A stretch of 64,000 nucleotides of DNA, from NCBI RefSeq assembly GCF_900107155.1, contig NZ_FNOX01000010.1:1-64000 (forward strand), read 5' to 3'. The notes beneath the pieces are model-generated. The model made no database searches. It saw only the letters and a program-made list of their open reading frames with translations, and was not told the origin of the DNA. The position numbers and the translations under genes are program-made. Of this stretch, positions 1-7,836 are shown one piece after another; position 1 is the stretch's first letter, and each line of letters begins with the position of its first letter. Source of the stretch: Pseudomonas salomonii. GTDB lineage: Bacteria > Pseudomonadota > Gammaproteobacteria > Pseudomonadales > Pseudomonadaceae.

Positions 1-840
1 GGCACTGATCACCGTGCCGATCATCGCGTAGCCGCCACCCGACACCGCATCGCGGTGCAGCACAATCGGCTCCAACCCCGCCGGCACCTGGATCGAACCG
101 ATCGGGTAGCAACTGTCAACGATATTAGAAGGGTCCGACCCCGCGCCAAACGGTTGTTCGCGCGGCTGAAAACTCAACGCACTGCCGCCCTTGAAACGGT
201 AGCCGATGCGATCCGCCTCGGAGCCCACGGTCCACGGCTCAGCGAAAAAGCTGCTTTTTGCCGCATCCGTCAGGCGTTCGTAATACAGCCCCGGCACCAC
301 GCGCAAGGTCACATCGCCACCGACCGAACGGCGTAAGGCCATGGGCAAACTATTGCCCGCGCGGCCTGTTCCACTGGCCTCGCCGATCGGCAGTTCATCG
401 CCTTCCTGCAAGCGTCGCCCTTCAAACCCACCGAGCGCGCCGAGGGTGTAAGTCGAGCGGCTGCCAAGCACCAACGGCACATCAATGCCACCGGCCACCG
501 CCAGGTACGTGCGCGCGCCGGCCTTGGGAAACTCAAAGCGCAGCACCTGCCCGGCGCGGACCTGAAAGGCGGTGTCCTGATGCACCACTTCGCCGTCCAG
601 ACGCGGCGACATCAGCGCGCCACTGAGCGCCACCAATGCGTCCTGGCGAAACTCCAGTTCAGGGCCGATCAGCGTGCATTCCAGACCCGCCGCACCGGCT
701 GGGTTGCCGACCAAATGGTTGGCCGCACTCAACGCGTACTGATCCAGGGCGCCCGAAGGCGGAATGCCCAAGTGGTAATACCCTTCACGGCCCAGGTCCT
801 GCACAGAGGTGGCGAGGCCGGGTTTGAGCACCTTGATCAT
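1..840 (-). CDS. pxpC: 5-oxoprolinase subunit PxpC (biotin-dependent carboxyltransferase/KipA-like), 3' end cut by window edge
   Basis: About 280 N-terminal residues are visible; the C-terminus lies beyond the left edge. The reading frame starts MIKVLKPGLATSVQDLGREG, the typical start of the allophanate hydrolase subunit 2/KipA family, and continues with SGALDQYALSAAN and a VAGGIDVP segment. In the family PxpC works with PxpB and PxpA in the ATP-dependent opening of 5-oxoproline to glutamate. The start codon overlaps the pxpB stop in an ATGA arrangement at 837-840, indicating translational coupling. The order A-B-C on one strand is the standard pxp operon. Function is inferred from family and operon. 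Confidence 0.9.
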   Translation of the reverse strand, partial: MIKVLKPGLATSVQDLGREGYYHLGIPPSGALDQYALSAANHLVGNPAGAAGLECTLIGPELEFRQDALVALSGALMSPRLDGEVVHQDTAFQVRAGQVLRFEFPKAGARTYLAVAGGIDVPLVLGSRSTYTLGALGGFEGRRLQEGDELPIGEASGTGRAGNSLPMALRRSVGGDVTLRVVPGLYYERLTDAAKSSFFAEPWTVGSEADRIGYRFKGGSALSFQPREQPFGAGSDPSNIVDSCYPIGSIQVPAGLEPIVLHRDAVSGGGYAMIGTVISA

Positions 841-1715
841 GCCAGCGCCTCCTGCAGGGTTTTCGGGTAGCCGATGGGGTCGGCGAGAAACGCGTCGAGG
901 GAAAATTCCACCGGGCGGATACGCAGGTCGAAACGCCCTGCCTCCACCTCGGCCACCGCCAGGTCGTAGGCGTCGCGGTCCATCGGTTTGAACTGCACGA
1001 TGTCACCGGGGCGGAAGAACACCATGTGTTCCTTGAGGTACGCCAACTGCTGCGCCGGGTCGTAGATCGGCGCCGGGGTTACGCCAAACATCTGGTAGCC
1101 ACCCGCGCCGCGTACCGAGTAAATGCAACCGAAACAGCCGCCATGGCCGAGGGTCAGTTTGGGCGTGTCGGTGCGCGGGCGCAGGTACTTGGGCACCTGC
1201 AATTGCCGCTCGCGCTCGACCATCTGGAACATGAACGGCAGGCCCGCCACAAAGCCGACCATCGACACAAACCACGGCGCGCCGCTGTGGGCGGCGATAA
1301 ACGCGTCCACATCGGCCAGGCCGTTGATGCGTGCAGCGTATTCCAGGTCGGTGCCGCTGGGGTCTTGATGGCGGTCGCGAAAGCGCATCAGGGTTTCGTG
1401 GGTCCAGGGGTCGTTGTAGAGCACCGGGATTTCGATGATGCGCGTGTGCAAGGTGCGTTCGGCCACGGCCTGGGCTTCGGCGCTTTGCACCGCGTCGAGC
1501 AGCACATGCGGCGCAATACGGTCGGGGTCGAAGCGAATCTGGAACGACGCATTGGCCAGGCACACATCCAGCACGCCCTCCAGCGCCAGGCGCTCTACGG
1601 CGCGGGTCACGGCCATGCCTTTGAAAAAGGCTTGCAGGGACATACTGTCGCTGACCTCGGCAAACAGGTGTTCATCACCGCCGAAGCTGTAGCGGATGGG
1701 GGTGGTTTCAGCCAT
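837..1715 (-). CDS. pxpB: 5-oxoprolinase subunit PxpB (allophanate hydrolase subunit 1/KipI-like)
   Basis: This 292-residue protein belongs to the carboxyltransferase subunit 1 family and forms the ATP-dependent 5-oxoprolinase with PxpC. Family features are PVLYNDPWTHET near residues 107-118, FVAGLPFM in the middle, and the GGCFGCIYSVRGAGGYQMFG stretch. The frame is open to 1808, but I choose the start at 1715 because AAGAGGAAC lies just upstream and the protein then begins MAETTPIRYSFGGDEHLF, as expected; the longer version would run through the pxpA-pxpB gap. It is about 60 residues longer at the N-terminus than KipI-type homologs, which is common for Pseudomonas members. It lies between pxpA (70 bp upstream) and pxpC (4-bp overlap). 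Confidence 0.9.
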   Translation of the reverse strand: MAETTPIRYSFGGDEHLFAEVSDSMSLQAFFKGMAVTRAVERLALEGVLDVCLANASFQIRFDPDRIAPHVLLDAVQSAEAQAVAERTLHTRIIEIPVLYNDPWTHETLMRFRDRHQDPSGTDLEYAARINGLADVDAFIAAHSGAPWFVSMVGFVAGLPFMFQMVERERQLQVPKYLRPRTDTPKLTLGHGGCFGCIYSVRGAGGYQMFGVTPAPIYDPAQQLAYLKEHMVFFRPGDIVQFKPMDRDAYDLAVAEVEAGRFDLRIRPVEFSLDAFLADPIGYPKTLQEALA

Positions 1716-1785
1716 GTCTGTTCCTCTTGGAATCATTGTAGAAAGGCAGGCAAAAAGTGCTGTTTCGATCTTTTTATTGGGGTGC

Positions 1786-2544
1786 TTATTGAGGTGATCT
1801 GACTTCAATCCCAGCCTGGTCCAGGGCTTCGCGAGTGGCTTCCACCAACTCCAGCGCGCCGGGCGTGTCGCTGTGCAGGCAGATCGAATCGAATTCGATC
1901 AACAGGTCTTCGCCTTCTACGGTTCGCACCCGGCCGGTCTGACACGCACGCAGAACACGCGCCGCAACGGTTGCGGGGTCAAGTGCACGCACATTGCGGG
2001 TAAACACAATGGACCCGCTCAAATCGTACTCACGGTCAGCGTAAAACTCGCGCACCACCGGTTGCCCGAGTTCCTTGGCCAGGCGCCAGATCACCGAGTT
2101 GGGCATGCAATAGAGCAACAGCGTCGGCTCGATGATTTGCAGGTTCTGCACCAGCAGCCGCGCCGCTTCTTCATCGCGGGCCAGGTGCATGTAGAGCGCG
2201 CCGTGGGGCTTGATGTGTTGCAAGCTCACACCTTGGGCACGGGCGATTTCGCGCAGGGCACCGAGTTGGTAAAGGATGTCGTCCACCAGTTCCTGGGCCG
2301 GTGCATTGATGTGCCGACGGCCGAAACCCACCAGGTCACGAAAGCCCGGATGCGCGCCGATGCCTACGCCCAGTTGCTTGGCGCGTTCGACGGTGCGGCG
2401 CATGGTGCCGGGGTCGCCGGCGTGGAAGCCGGTAGCGATATTGGCTGAGCTGATATAGGCCATCAGGTCAAAGTCGACGCCATCGCCGATGGTCCAGGGG
2501 CCGAAGCCTTCGCCCATGTCCGAATTGAAATCCACTGCCTGCAT
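1786..2544 (-). CDS. pxpA: 5-oxoprolinase subunit PxpA (LamB/YcsF family)
   Basis: This 252-residue protein opens with VDFNSDMGEGFGPW, the signature of the LamB/YcsF family, followed by SSANIATGFHAGDP and GAHPGFRDLVGFGRR. The length matches the family (about 250). PxpA is the cytosolic subunit that works with PxpBC to convert 5-oxoproline, a glutamine degradation product, to glutamate. It is the first gene of the operon, with GGAG 12 bases before ATG. The LysR gene starting at 2767 is divergent, and the 222-bp gap between them contains a 107-bp palindromic repeat, so that regulator is a candidate controller of pxpABC; this is inference from position only. Confidence 0.93.
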   Translation of the reverse strand: MQAVDFNSDMGEGFGPWTIGDGVDFDLMAYISSANIATGFHAGDPGTMRRTVERAKQLGVGIGAHPGFRDLVGFGRRHINAPAQELVDDILYQLGALREIARAQGVSLQHIKPHGALYMHLARDEEAARLLVQNLQIIEPTLLLYCMPNSVIWRLAKELGQPVVREFYADREYDLSGSIVFTRNVRALDPATVAARVLRACQTGRVRTVEGEDLLIEFDSICLHSDTPGALELVEATREALDQAGIEVRSPQ

Positions 2545-2649
2545 CGAGGTTGCTCCGCCAAAAGGTGATGGCTGAAAGTAGGCTGGGGCTTGACCCCTTG
2601 GGAAGATCTATTATCAGATGACCCATCTTCTGAAAAACAGATACCCAAA

Positions 2650-2756
2650 GATCGTTCCCGCGCTCCGCGTGGGAATGCAGCCCAGGACGCTCCGCGTCCC
2701 AAAGCGTGACGCAGAGCGTCACAAGAGGCGTTACCACGCAGAGCGTGGGAACGATC
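2650..2756. repeat. 107-bp palindromic element, copy 1
   Basis: The element starts GATCGTTCCC and ends GGGAACGATC, so the two ends are inverted copies. Inside are four short hairpins: CGCTCCGCG, GGACGCTCCGCGTCC, TGACGCAGAGCGTCA and CCACGCAGAGCGTGG. The same design recurs at 14581, 17914, 22255, 26490, 28342 and 54589. This copy lies in the divergent pxpA-lysR gap, ending 10 bp before the LysR start, and its edge adjoins the GGAG used as that gene's ribosome binding site. It is the only one of the seven not at a gene's 3' end. Confidence 0.9.
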
Positions 2757-2766
2757 GGAGAAATCC

Positions 2767-3684
2767 ATGTCCCTGACCTTGCGCCAAGTGCGCTACTTCG
2801 TCGCCACCGCCGAAATCGGCCAGATTTCCCAGGCCGCCATTCACCTGAACATCTCCCAGTCGGCGGTGACCACCGCGATCAAGGAGCTGGAAGCGATGCT
2901 TGGCGTGCAACTGTTCGTGCGCTCGGCCCAGGGCATGAACCTCACCGACGCCGGGCGGCACTTTCTCAACCGCGCCTATGTGATCGTGCGCAGCGTGGAT
3001 GACGCCCTCAACAGCCCGCTGCCCGACTACCGCGCCAGCGGCGTATTGCGCGTAGCGGCCAGCTACACGGTGTTGGGTTACTTCCTGCCCCATCACCTGC
3101 AACGCATGCAACACTGGCACCCGGACGTGACCATCGACGTCTTCGAGCAGGAGCGCCAGGCCATCGAACACGGCCTGCTCGACGGCCAGTTCGACATGGC
3201 CGTGGTGCTCACCGCCAACCTGACTCACGCGGATATCGTCTCGGAAATCCTGTTCAACTCCGAACGCCGACTGTGGCTGCCCAGCCATCACCCGTTGTGC
3301 GAACGCGGTGCCGTGAGCCTGGCGGATGTGGCGCAAGAGCCTTACATCCTGCTGACCGTCGACGAAGCCGAGCACAGTGCCATGCGTTACTGGGAACAGG
3401 CCGGGCAAACGCCGAACGTGCGGTTGCGCACCAGTTCGGTGGAGGCGGTGCGCAGCATGGTCGCCAATGGCAGCGGCGTGGCGATTTTGTCGGACCTGGT
3501 GCACCGGCCATGGTCGCTGGAAGGCAAGCGTATCGAAACCCTGACCGTTACCGACCCGGTCACGCCCATGAGCGTCGGCCTGGCCTGGCACCGCGAGCGC
3601 GCATTTACCCCGGCGATGCAGGCGTTCCGTGACTACTTCCACGACGCCTTCCTGGCGCCGCAGCAGTTGTCGGCGCGGCGTTAA
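2767..3684 (+). CDS. LysR-family transcriptional regulator, divergent from pxpABC
   Basis: This 305-residue protein has an N-terminal winged helix-turn-helix (residues ~1-60, MSLTLRQVRYFVATAEIGQI, then SQSAVTTAIKELEAMLGVQLF) and a C-terminal substrate-binding-like effector domain (~90-300). Length and layout are standard for LysR. GGAG lies 7 bases before the ATG. It is divergent from the 5-oxoprolinase operon, the usual place for a LysR regulator of that operon, so it may sense 5-oxoproline or a related compound; this is positional inference. Its last codons overlap the stop of the convergent LysR gene by 4 bp at 3681-3684. I cannot assign a specific name. Confidence 0.9.
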   Translation: MSLTLRQVRYFVATAEIGQISQAAIHLNISQSAVTTAIKELEAMLGVQLFVRSAQGMNLTDAGRHFLNRAYVIVRSVDDALNSPLPDYRASGVLRVAASYTVLGYFLPHHLQRMQHWHPDVTIDVFEQERQAIEHGLLDGQFDMAVVLTANLTHADIVSEILFNSERRLWLPSHHPLCERGAVSLADVAQEPYILLTVDEAEHSAMRYWEQAGQTPNVRLRTSSVEAVRSMVANGSGVAILSDLVHRPWSLEGKRIETLTVTDPVTPMSVGLAWHRERAFTPAMQAFRDYFHDAFLAPQQLSARR

Positions 3685-4577
3685 ATACGCGCCTGCAAGG
3701 TCGCCGCCAGCCACTCCATGAACACCCGCACCCGCAACGGCAAATGCCGCTGGCCGGCGTAGAGCATGGAAACGTCCAGGGGCGGCGCGAGGTAGTCCGC
3801 CAACACCGAAACCAACTCGCCCCTGGCCAATAATTCGCGAACGCCAAGCAGCGGCACCTGGATAATCCCCAAACCGCCGAGACACGCCGCCTGGTAGGCA
3901 TCGGTGCTGCTGACGGTCACGCGCCCGGCCATGGCCACGCGCTGCACCTTGTTGCCTTGCAGGAATTCAAACCCGGCCGAGCGCGCACCGAGCGGCCGCA
4001 CGTAGTGCACCAGTTGATGCTGCGCCAGGTCGGCAAGGGTCTCGGGCACGCCATAACGTTGCAGGTACGCGGGGCTTACGCAGTTGACCATCGGCATGCT
4101 GCAGACCTTGCGTGCAACCACACTTTGGTCGGGCTGCGCGCCCACGCGCACCACGCAATCAAAGCCTTCAGCAATCACGTCGACCTGGCGATCCGAACTG
4201 CTGATTTCCATCTCCACCAGCGGGTGGCGCGCCATAAACGAAGGGAGCTGCGGCATCACCACGCCGCGCGCCATGGCATTGGGCATGTCCACCCGAATGC
4301 GCCCGGCCAATTGCGCTTCGTCCTGGCGAAACAGGCCTTCGAGCTCTTCCATGTGCGCGAGCAAATCCTTGCTGCGCTCATACAGCACACGGCCGTCCTG
4401 GGTGGCTTGCACGGTGCGCGTGGTGCGCTGCAACAGGCGCGCGCCCAGCAACGTTTCCAGCGCCTGCACATGCTCGGACACGGTGGAGCGCGGCAGGCCC
4501 AGGCTCTCGCCGGCCTGGGTGAAACTCGACAGCTCGGTGACGCGCACGAAAGTGCGCAGCAGCTCCAGTTTGTTCAT
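3681..4577 (-). CDS. LysR-family transcriptional regulator, divergent from an SDR gene
   Basis: The 298-residue protein has the LysR winged helix at residues 1-60 (MNKLELLRTFVRVTELSSFT, then LPRSTVSEHVQALETLLGARLLQRTTR) and a C-terminal effector domain of the CrgA/AaeR-like subgroup (PNAMARGVVMPQLPSF, GFDCVVRVG). The SDR oxidoreductase at 4684 lies divergent across a 106-bp gap; in this subgroup the neighbour is often the target, so it probably regulates that gene. It converges with the previous LysR gene, the two stop codons overlapping. Confidence 0.9.
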   Translation of the reverse strand: MNKLELLRTFVRVTELSSFTQAGESLGLPRSTVSEHVQALETLLGARLLQRTTRTVQATQDGRVLYERSKDLLAHMEELEGLFRQDEAQLAGRIRVDMPNAMARGVVMPQLPSFMARHPLVEMEISSSDRQVDVIAEGFDCVVRVGAQPDQSVVARKVCSMPMVNCVSPAYLQRYGVPETLADLAQHQLVHYVRPLGARSAGFEFLQGNKVQRVAMAGRVTVSSTDAYQAACLGGLGIIQVPLLGVRELLARGELVSVLADYLAPPLDVSMLYAGQRHLPLRVRVFMEWLAATLQARI

Positions 4578-4683
4578 GGGATTGTTCGCCTTATCCGACC
4601 AGTGATTCCGATATCAGCTTGTTTATCACGTTATGGGCGGACAAATACACTCAGTCCCACTGATCACCCCTGAGGACTAGCCC

Positions 4684-5442
4684 ATGACTCGTAAAATCGC
4701 ACTCATCACCGGCGCCAGCCGTGGCCTTGGCAAAAGCGCCGCTTTGCACCTCGCCGCCCAGGGCGTGGATATCATCGGCACCTACCACAGCGCCGCCACC
4801 GAAGCCCAAGCGGTAGTAGCACAGGTTGAAGCGCTGGGCGGCCGCGCCGCCATGCTGCAACTGGATGTCAGCCAGAGCGGCAGCTTCGAGGCTTTCGTCG
4901 GGCAAATCGCTGCGGTGCTCAAGGACGTTTTCGCCCAGCAACATTTCAACTTTCTAATCAACAACGCGGGCATCGGCGCTCACGCAAGCTTTGCCGACAC
5001 CACCGAAGAGCAGTTCGACAAACTGGTGGCCATTCACTTCAAGGCGCCGTTTTTCCTCACCCAGAAACTGCTGCCGCTGATCAGCGATGGCGGGCGCATC
5101 ATCAACATCTCCAGCGGCCTGGCGCGGTTCAGCCTGCCTGGCTACGCCGCCTATGCGTCGATGAAAGGCGCCGTGGAAGTGCTGTCGCGTTATCAGGCCA
5201 AAGAACTCGGCCCGCGTGGTATCACCGTCAACACCCTGGCACCCGGCGCGATTGCCACCGATTTCAGCGGCGGCGCAGTGCGCGATAACCCACAGCTGAA
5301 TGCGATGGTGGCCGACAACACCGCCCTGGGCCGTGCCGGCTTGCCGGACGATATCGGCGGTGCGATTTCGATTCTGCTGGCCGATGGCAGCAACTGGATC
5401 ACCGGGCAGCGCATCGAAGCGTCGGGCGGCATGTTTCTGTAA
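4684..5442 (+). CDS. SDR-family NAD(P)-dependent oxidoreductase
   Basis: The 252-residue protein is a classical short-chain dehydrogenase. The cofactor motif TGASRGLG is at residues 10-17, NNAG is near residue 97, and the catalytic pair is Y157-x3-K161 with a preceding serine in NISSG. The C-terminus (NWITGQRIEASGGMFL) is typical of 3-ketoacyl reductase-like members. HEHF-type substrate clues are absent, so the substrate is unknown. It is divergent from the LysR gene at 3681-4577, its likely regulator, and followed 50 bp later by another LysR gene on the same strand. Confidence 0.9.
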   Translation: MTRKIALITGASRGLGKSAALHLAAQGVDIIGTYHSAATEAQAVVAQVEALGGRAAMLQLDVSQSGSFEAFVGQIAAVLKDVFAQQHFNFLINNAGIGAHASFADTTEEQFDKLVAIHFKAPFFLTQKLLPLISDGGRIINISSGLARFSLPGYAAYASMKGAVEVLSRYQAKELGPRGITVNTLAPGAIATDFSGGAVRDNPQLNAMVADNTALGRAGLPDDIGGAISILLADGSNWITGQRIEASGGMFL

Positions 5443-5492
5443 GCATTCTGCGCTAGCATCAATGCCTTCAGATCACTGACGGGCAATCACCG

Positions 5493-6398
5493 ATGAGTTT
5501 TGATCCAGGCTTGGCCGGCGGCATGGGTGTATTGGCCGCCGTGGTCGACAGCGGCAGCTTTGCCCGCGCCGCCAACAGCCTGGAGATGACGCCTTCGGGG
5601 GTCAGCCGGGCGATTTCCCGCCTGGAAAAACGCCTCGGTATTCGCCTGTTCGACCGCACCACCCGCTCGGTGCAATTGACCGACGAGGGGCGACGTTTCT
5701 ACCAGCAAATCGCCCCGCTGTTGGCCGGGCTGCAAGAGGCTGCCGATTCGGCGGCCGACAGCGCCCTCACCGTGCGCGGGCGTTTGCGGGTGAACATCGA
5801 CCCGTATTTTTCGCGACTGGTACTCGGCCCGGTACTCGGCGACTTCATGCGCCAATACCCGCAACTGCAACTGGACCTGCACACCCGCGACCAACTCGGC
5901 GACCTGGTGGCCGACGGCTTTGACCTGGCCATTCGCTTCGGCATCCCGCAGGCGTCCTCGTTGATCGCCCGCAAGCTGATGGAAGTGCGCGTGCTCACCG
6001 TGGCCTCCCCCGCTTACCTTGAGCAATACGGCCGACCCACGATCCCGCAAGACCTGGAAACCGGGCACATGTGCCTGGATTTTCGCGACTCGCAAACCGG
6101 TCGCCCGTTTGCCTGGGAATTCCATCGCCCCGGCGAGCAAGTGATGGTGCGCACCAGCGGCCGCTTGGTGGTTAACGACGCCAGCACCTTGTACAGCGTG
6201 TGTGAACACGGGCATGCCGTGGCGCAGATGCTCGACCTCGGCCTGGACTCGGCGATCAAGGCCGGCAGCCTGGTGGAGTTGTTTCCCGACTGGCCGGACG
6301 AGCGTTTCCCGTTGTACGCCTATTACCCGTCGCGGCATTTGCCCGCCGCCAAGGTGCGGGCATTTCTGGCGTTTGTGGCCTCGCTCAAGCTTGGCTAG
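5493..6398 (+). CDS. LysR-family transcriptional regulator
   Basis: This 301-residue protein has an N-terminal winged helix (GVLAAVVDSGSFARAANSLE, SGVSRAISRLEKRLGIRLFDRTTR) and a LysR effector domain (LRVNIDPYFSRLVLGPVL, FDLAIRFG). It belongs to the same CrgA-like subgroup as the regulator at 3681. It follows the SDR gene after 50 bp on the same strand. Its 3' end overlaps the convergent PACE gene by 14 bp. The target is unknown. Confidence 0.88.
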   Translation: MSFDPGLAGGMGVLAAVVDSGSFARAANSLEMTPSGVSRAISRLEKRLGIRLFDRTTRSVQLTDEGRRFYQQIAPLLAGLQEAADSAADSALTVRGRLRVNIDPYFSRLVLGPVLGDFMRQYPQLQLDLHTRDQLGDLVADGFDLAIRFGIPQASSLIARKLMEVRVLTVASPAYLEQYGRPTIPQDLETGHMCLDFRDSQTGRPFAWEFHRPGEQVMVRTSGRLVVNDASTLYSVCEHGHAVAQMLDLGLDSAIKAGSLVELFPDWPDERFPLYAYYPSRHLPAAKVRAFLAFVASLKLG

Positions 6399-6825
6399 GT
6401 ACACGGGACTGTACGAATTTTTCCCGCAGCACGTCATAACCCCAGTGGTACACGTAGGTGTACGGCAGGAAGAACAACAGCACGCCGATGTCGAGGACGA
6501 AGGCTTGCAACAGGCTGATCTTCATCACTGCGGCAATCAACGGCACCGCCAGGATGATCAGGCCGCCTTCGAACAACAGCGCATGCACCACGCGGGTCCT
6601 GCCGCCGTCGGGCCAGTGCAGGCGGGCCTTGAGGCGGTCGAACAGGCTGTTGAAAATCACGTTCCAGCTCAGCGCCAACAGGCTGATGCCCAGGGTCACC
6701 GCGCCCATTTCCAGGGCCGGCCGGCCGGTGATCCACACCAGCAAGGGTGTACAGATCAATAAGGCCAGCCCTTCAAAACCAATGGCCTGGCACACACGTT
6801 CAGTAATCGACTTGGTAGGGTTCAT
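6385..6825 (-). CDS. PACE-family (AceI-like) multidrug/biocide efflux transporter
   Basis: This 146-residue membrane protein has four predicted transmembrane helices in two repeats, each a bacterial transmembrane pair domain. The conserved FEG with E18 in the first helix corresponds to the glutamate needed for proton-coupled export in AceI. Repeat 1 contains LSWNVIFNSLFDR and repeat 2 ends FFLPYTYVYHWGYD, both family hallmarks. PACE proteins export chlorhexidine-like biocides and probably natural short diamines. It is divergent from the LysR gene at 6914, the same arrangement as aceI with its LysR activator. Its 3' end runs 14 bp into the convergent LysR gene. Confidence 0.9.
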   Translation of the reverse strand: MNPTKSITERVCQAIGFEGLALLICTPLLVWITGRPALEMGAVTLGISLLALSWNVIFNSLFDRLKARLHWPDGGRTRVVHALLFEGGLIILAVPLIAAVMKISLLQAFVLDIGVLLFFLPYTYVYHWGYDVLREKFVQSRVPSQA

Positions 6826-6913
6826 GACCCGGCTCCTTGAGTGACGATGGTTGCCATGATTACCCTTTGACTCGATACTTCATAACTAATAACCATCGAT
6901 AAAGGCGATAGTC

Positions 6914-7768
6914 ATGGCCTCCAATGAAGTGCTGCAGGCGTTTGTGCAGGCGGCTACCCAGGGCTCTTTTTCAGCGGCAGCTCGCAAGCTGGGTAAAAGC
7001 CAGTCCACCGTCAGCGCGGCCGTGGCGAGCCTGGAGATTGACCTGGATGTGCTGCTGTTTGATCGCAGCAGCCGCAAGCCGACGCTTACGCCCGCCGGGC
7101 ATGTGTTGTTGCTGCGCGCCGAGCAGGTACTGGAGGCCAGCAGCCGCCTGGAGTTGGCGGCCAGTCAGTTGTCACAGGGCCTTGAACCCAAGCTGACCAT
7201 CGCCATGTCCGATACTTACCAGTCCGACCGCTTTGAGGTCGCCCTCAAGGCCTTTGAACAGCGCCACCCGGACCTTGAGCTGGAATGCCTGATCGCCGAA
7301 TGCGAAGACCTGATCGCCTTGGTGCAAAGCGGCCGGGCGCAGATTGCGTTTATCGAAAAACAAGACACTTACCCGCCCGACCTGACCGGCGCGCCGGTCG
7401 AAGAACGTACCGAAATTGCCCTGTTCGCGGCGCCTACGCACCCGCTGGCCAAGCTGAAGAACATCCCGGCGCAGACCTTGCAGCAACACCGCGAATTGCG
7501 CCTGGCCAGCATCATCAACCCGACCGAAACCCGCCCGAGCGGGCGGGTGTGGTCGGCGCCCAGTTACTTGATGCTGATGGAGATGGCGCAGCTGGGGTTT
7601 GGCTGGGCCCCGATTCCGCGCTGGTTGGTGGAGCGTTTTGGCGGCGACCACCTGGTCGAACTCAAAGCCCGCAGTTGGCCGCGCTCGGTGGCGGTGGATG
7701 CGCTGTGGTCAAGGCACCACCCACCGGGGCCGGCGGGGAGTTGGTTGCTGGGCAAGATGCTGGAGTGA
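6914..7768 (+). CDS. LysR-family regulator divergent from the PACE efflux gene
   Basis: The 284-residue protein has a LysR winged helix at residues 1-60 (SNEVLQAFVQAATQGSFSAA, SQSTVSAAVASLEIDLDVLLFDR) and a LysR effector domain. The 88-bp gap to the PACE gene contains an AT-rich stretch with a short palindromic TAACCATCGAT region, a plausible operator. By analogy with AceR of Acinetobacter it may activate the efflux gene when the drug or a polyamine is bound; this is inference. It ends just before a REP-type hairpin. Confidence 0.88.
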   Translation: MASNEVLQAFVQAATQGSFSAAARKLGKSQSTVSAAVASLEIDLDVLLFDRSSRKPTLTPAGHVLLLRAEQVLEASSRLELAASQLSQGLEPKLTIAMSDTYQSDRFEVALKAFEQRHPDLELECLIAECEDLIALVQSGRAQIAFIEKQDTYPPDLTGAPVEERTEIALFAAPTHPLAKLKNIPAQTLQQHRELRLASIINPTETRPSGRVWSAPSYLMLMEMAQLGFGWAPIPRWLVERFGGDHLVELKARSWPRSVAVDALWSRHHPPGPAGSWLLGKMLE

Positions 7769-7791
7769 TGACCTCCAAACAATGAAGATCA

Positions 7792-7827
7792 AAACTGTGG
7801 AAGCGGGCTTGCTCGCTCCCACAGTTT
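7792..7827. repeat. Single REP hairpin between convergent genes
   Basis: The sequence folds into one stem: AAACTGTGG at the left pairs with CCACAGTTT at the right, around the REP core GCGGGCTTGCTCGC. It lies between the LysR stop (7768) and the stop of the sigma factor gene (7837) and could act as a bidirectional transcription end or RNA 3' stabiliser. Confidence 0.75.
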
Positions 7828-7836
7828 GCCCTGCGC

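Noticed and set aside
2463..2768. Short frames across the 107-bp element (copy 1)
   Set aside because: The same residue patterns recur at every element copy because the repeat is translated in several frames; not genes.
7792..7827. Classical terminator for the LysR gene
   Set aside because: The stem is strong but only three T residues follow; I kept it as a REP hairpin.
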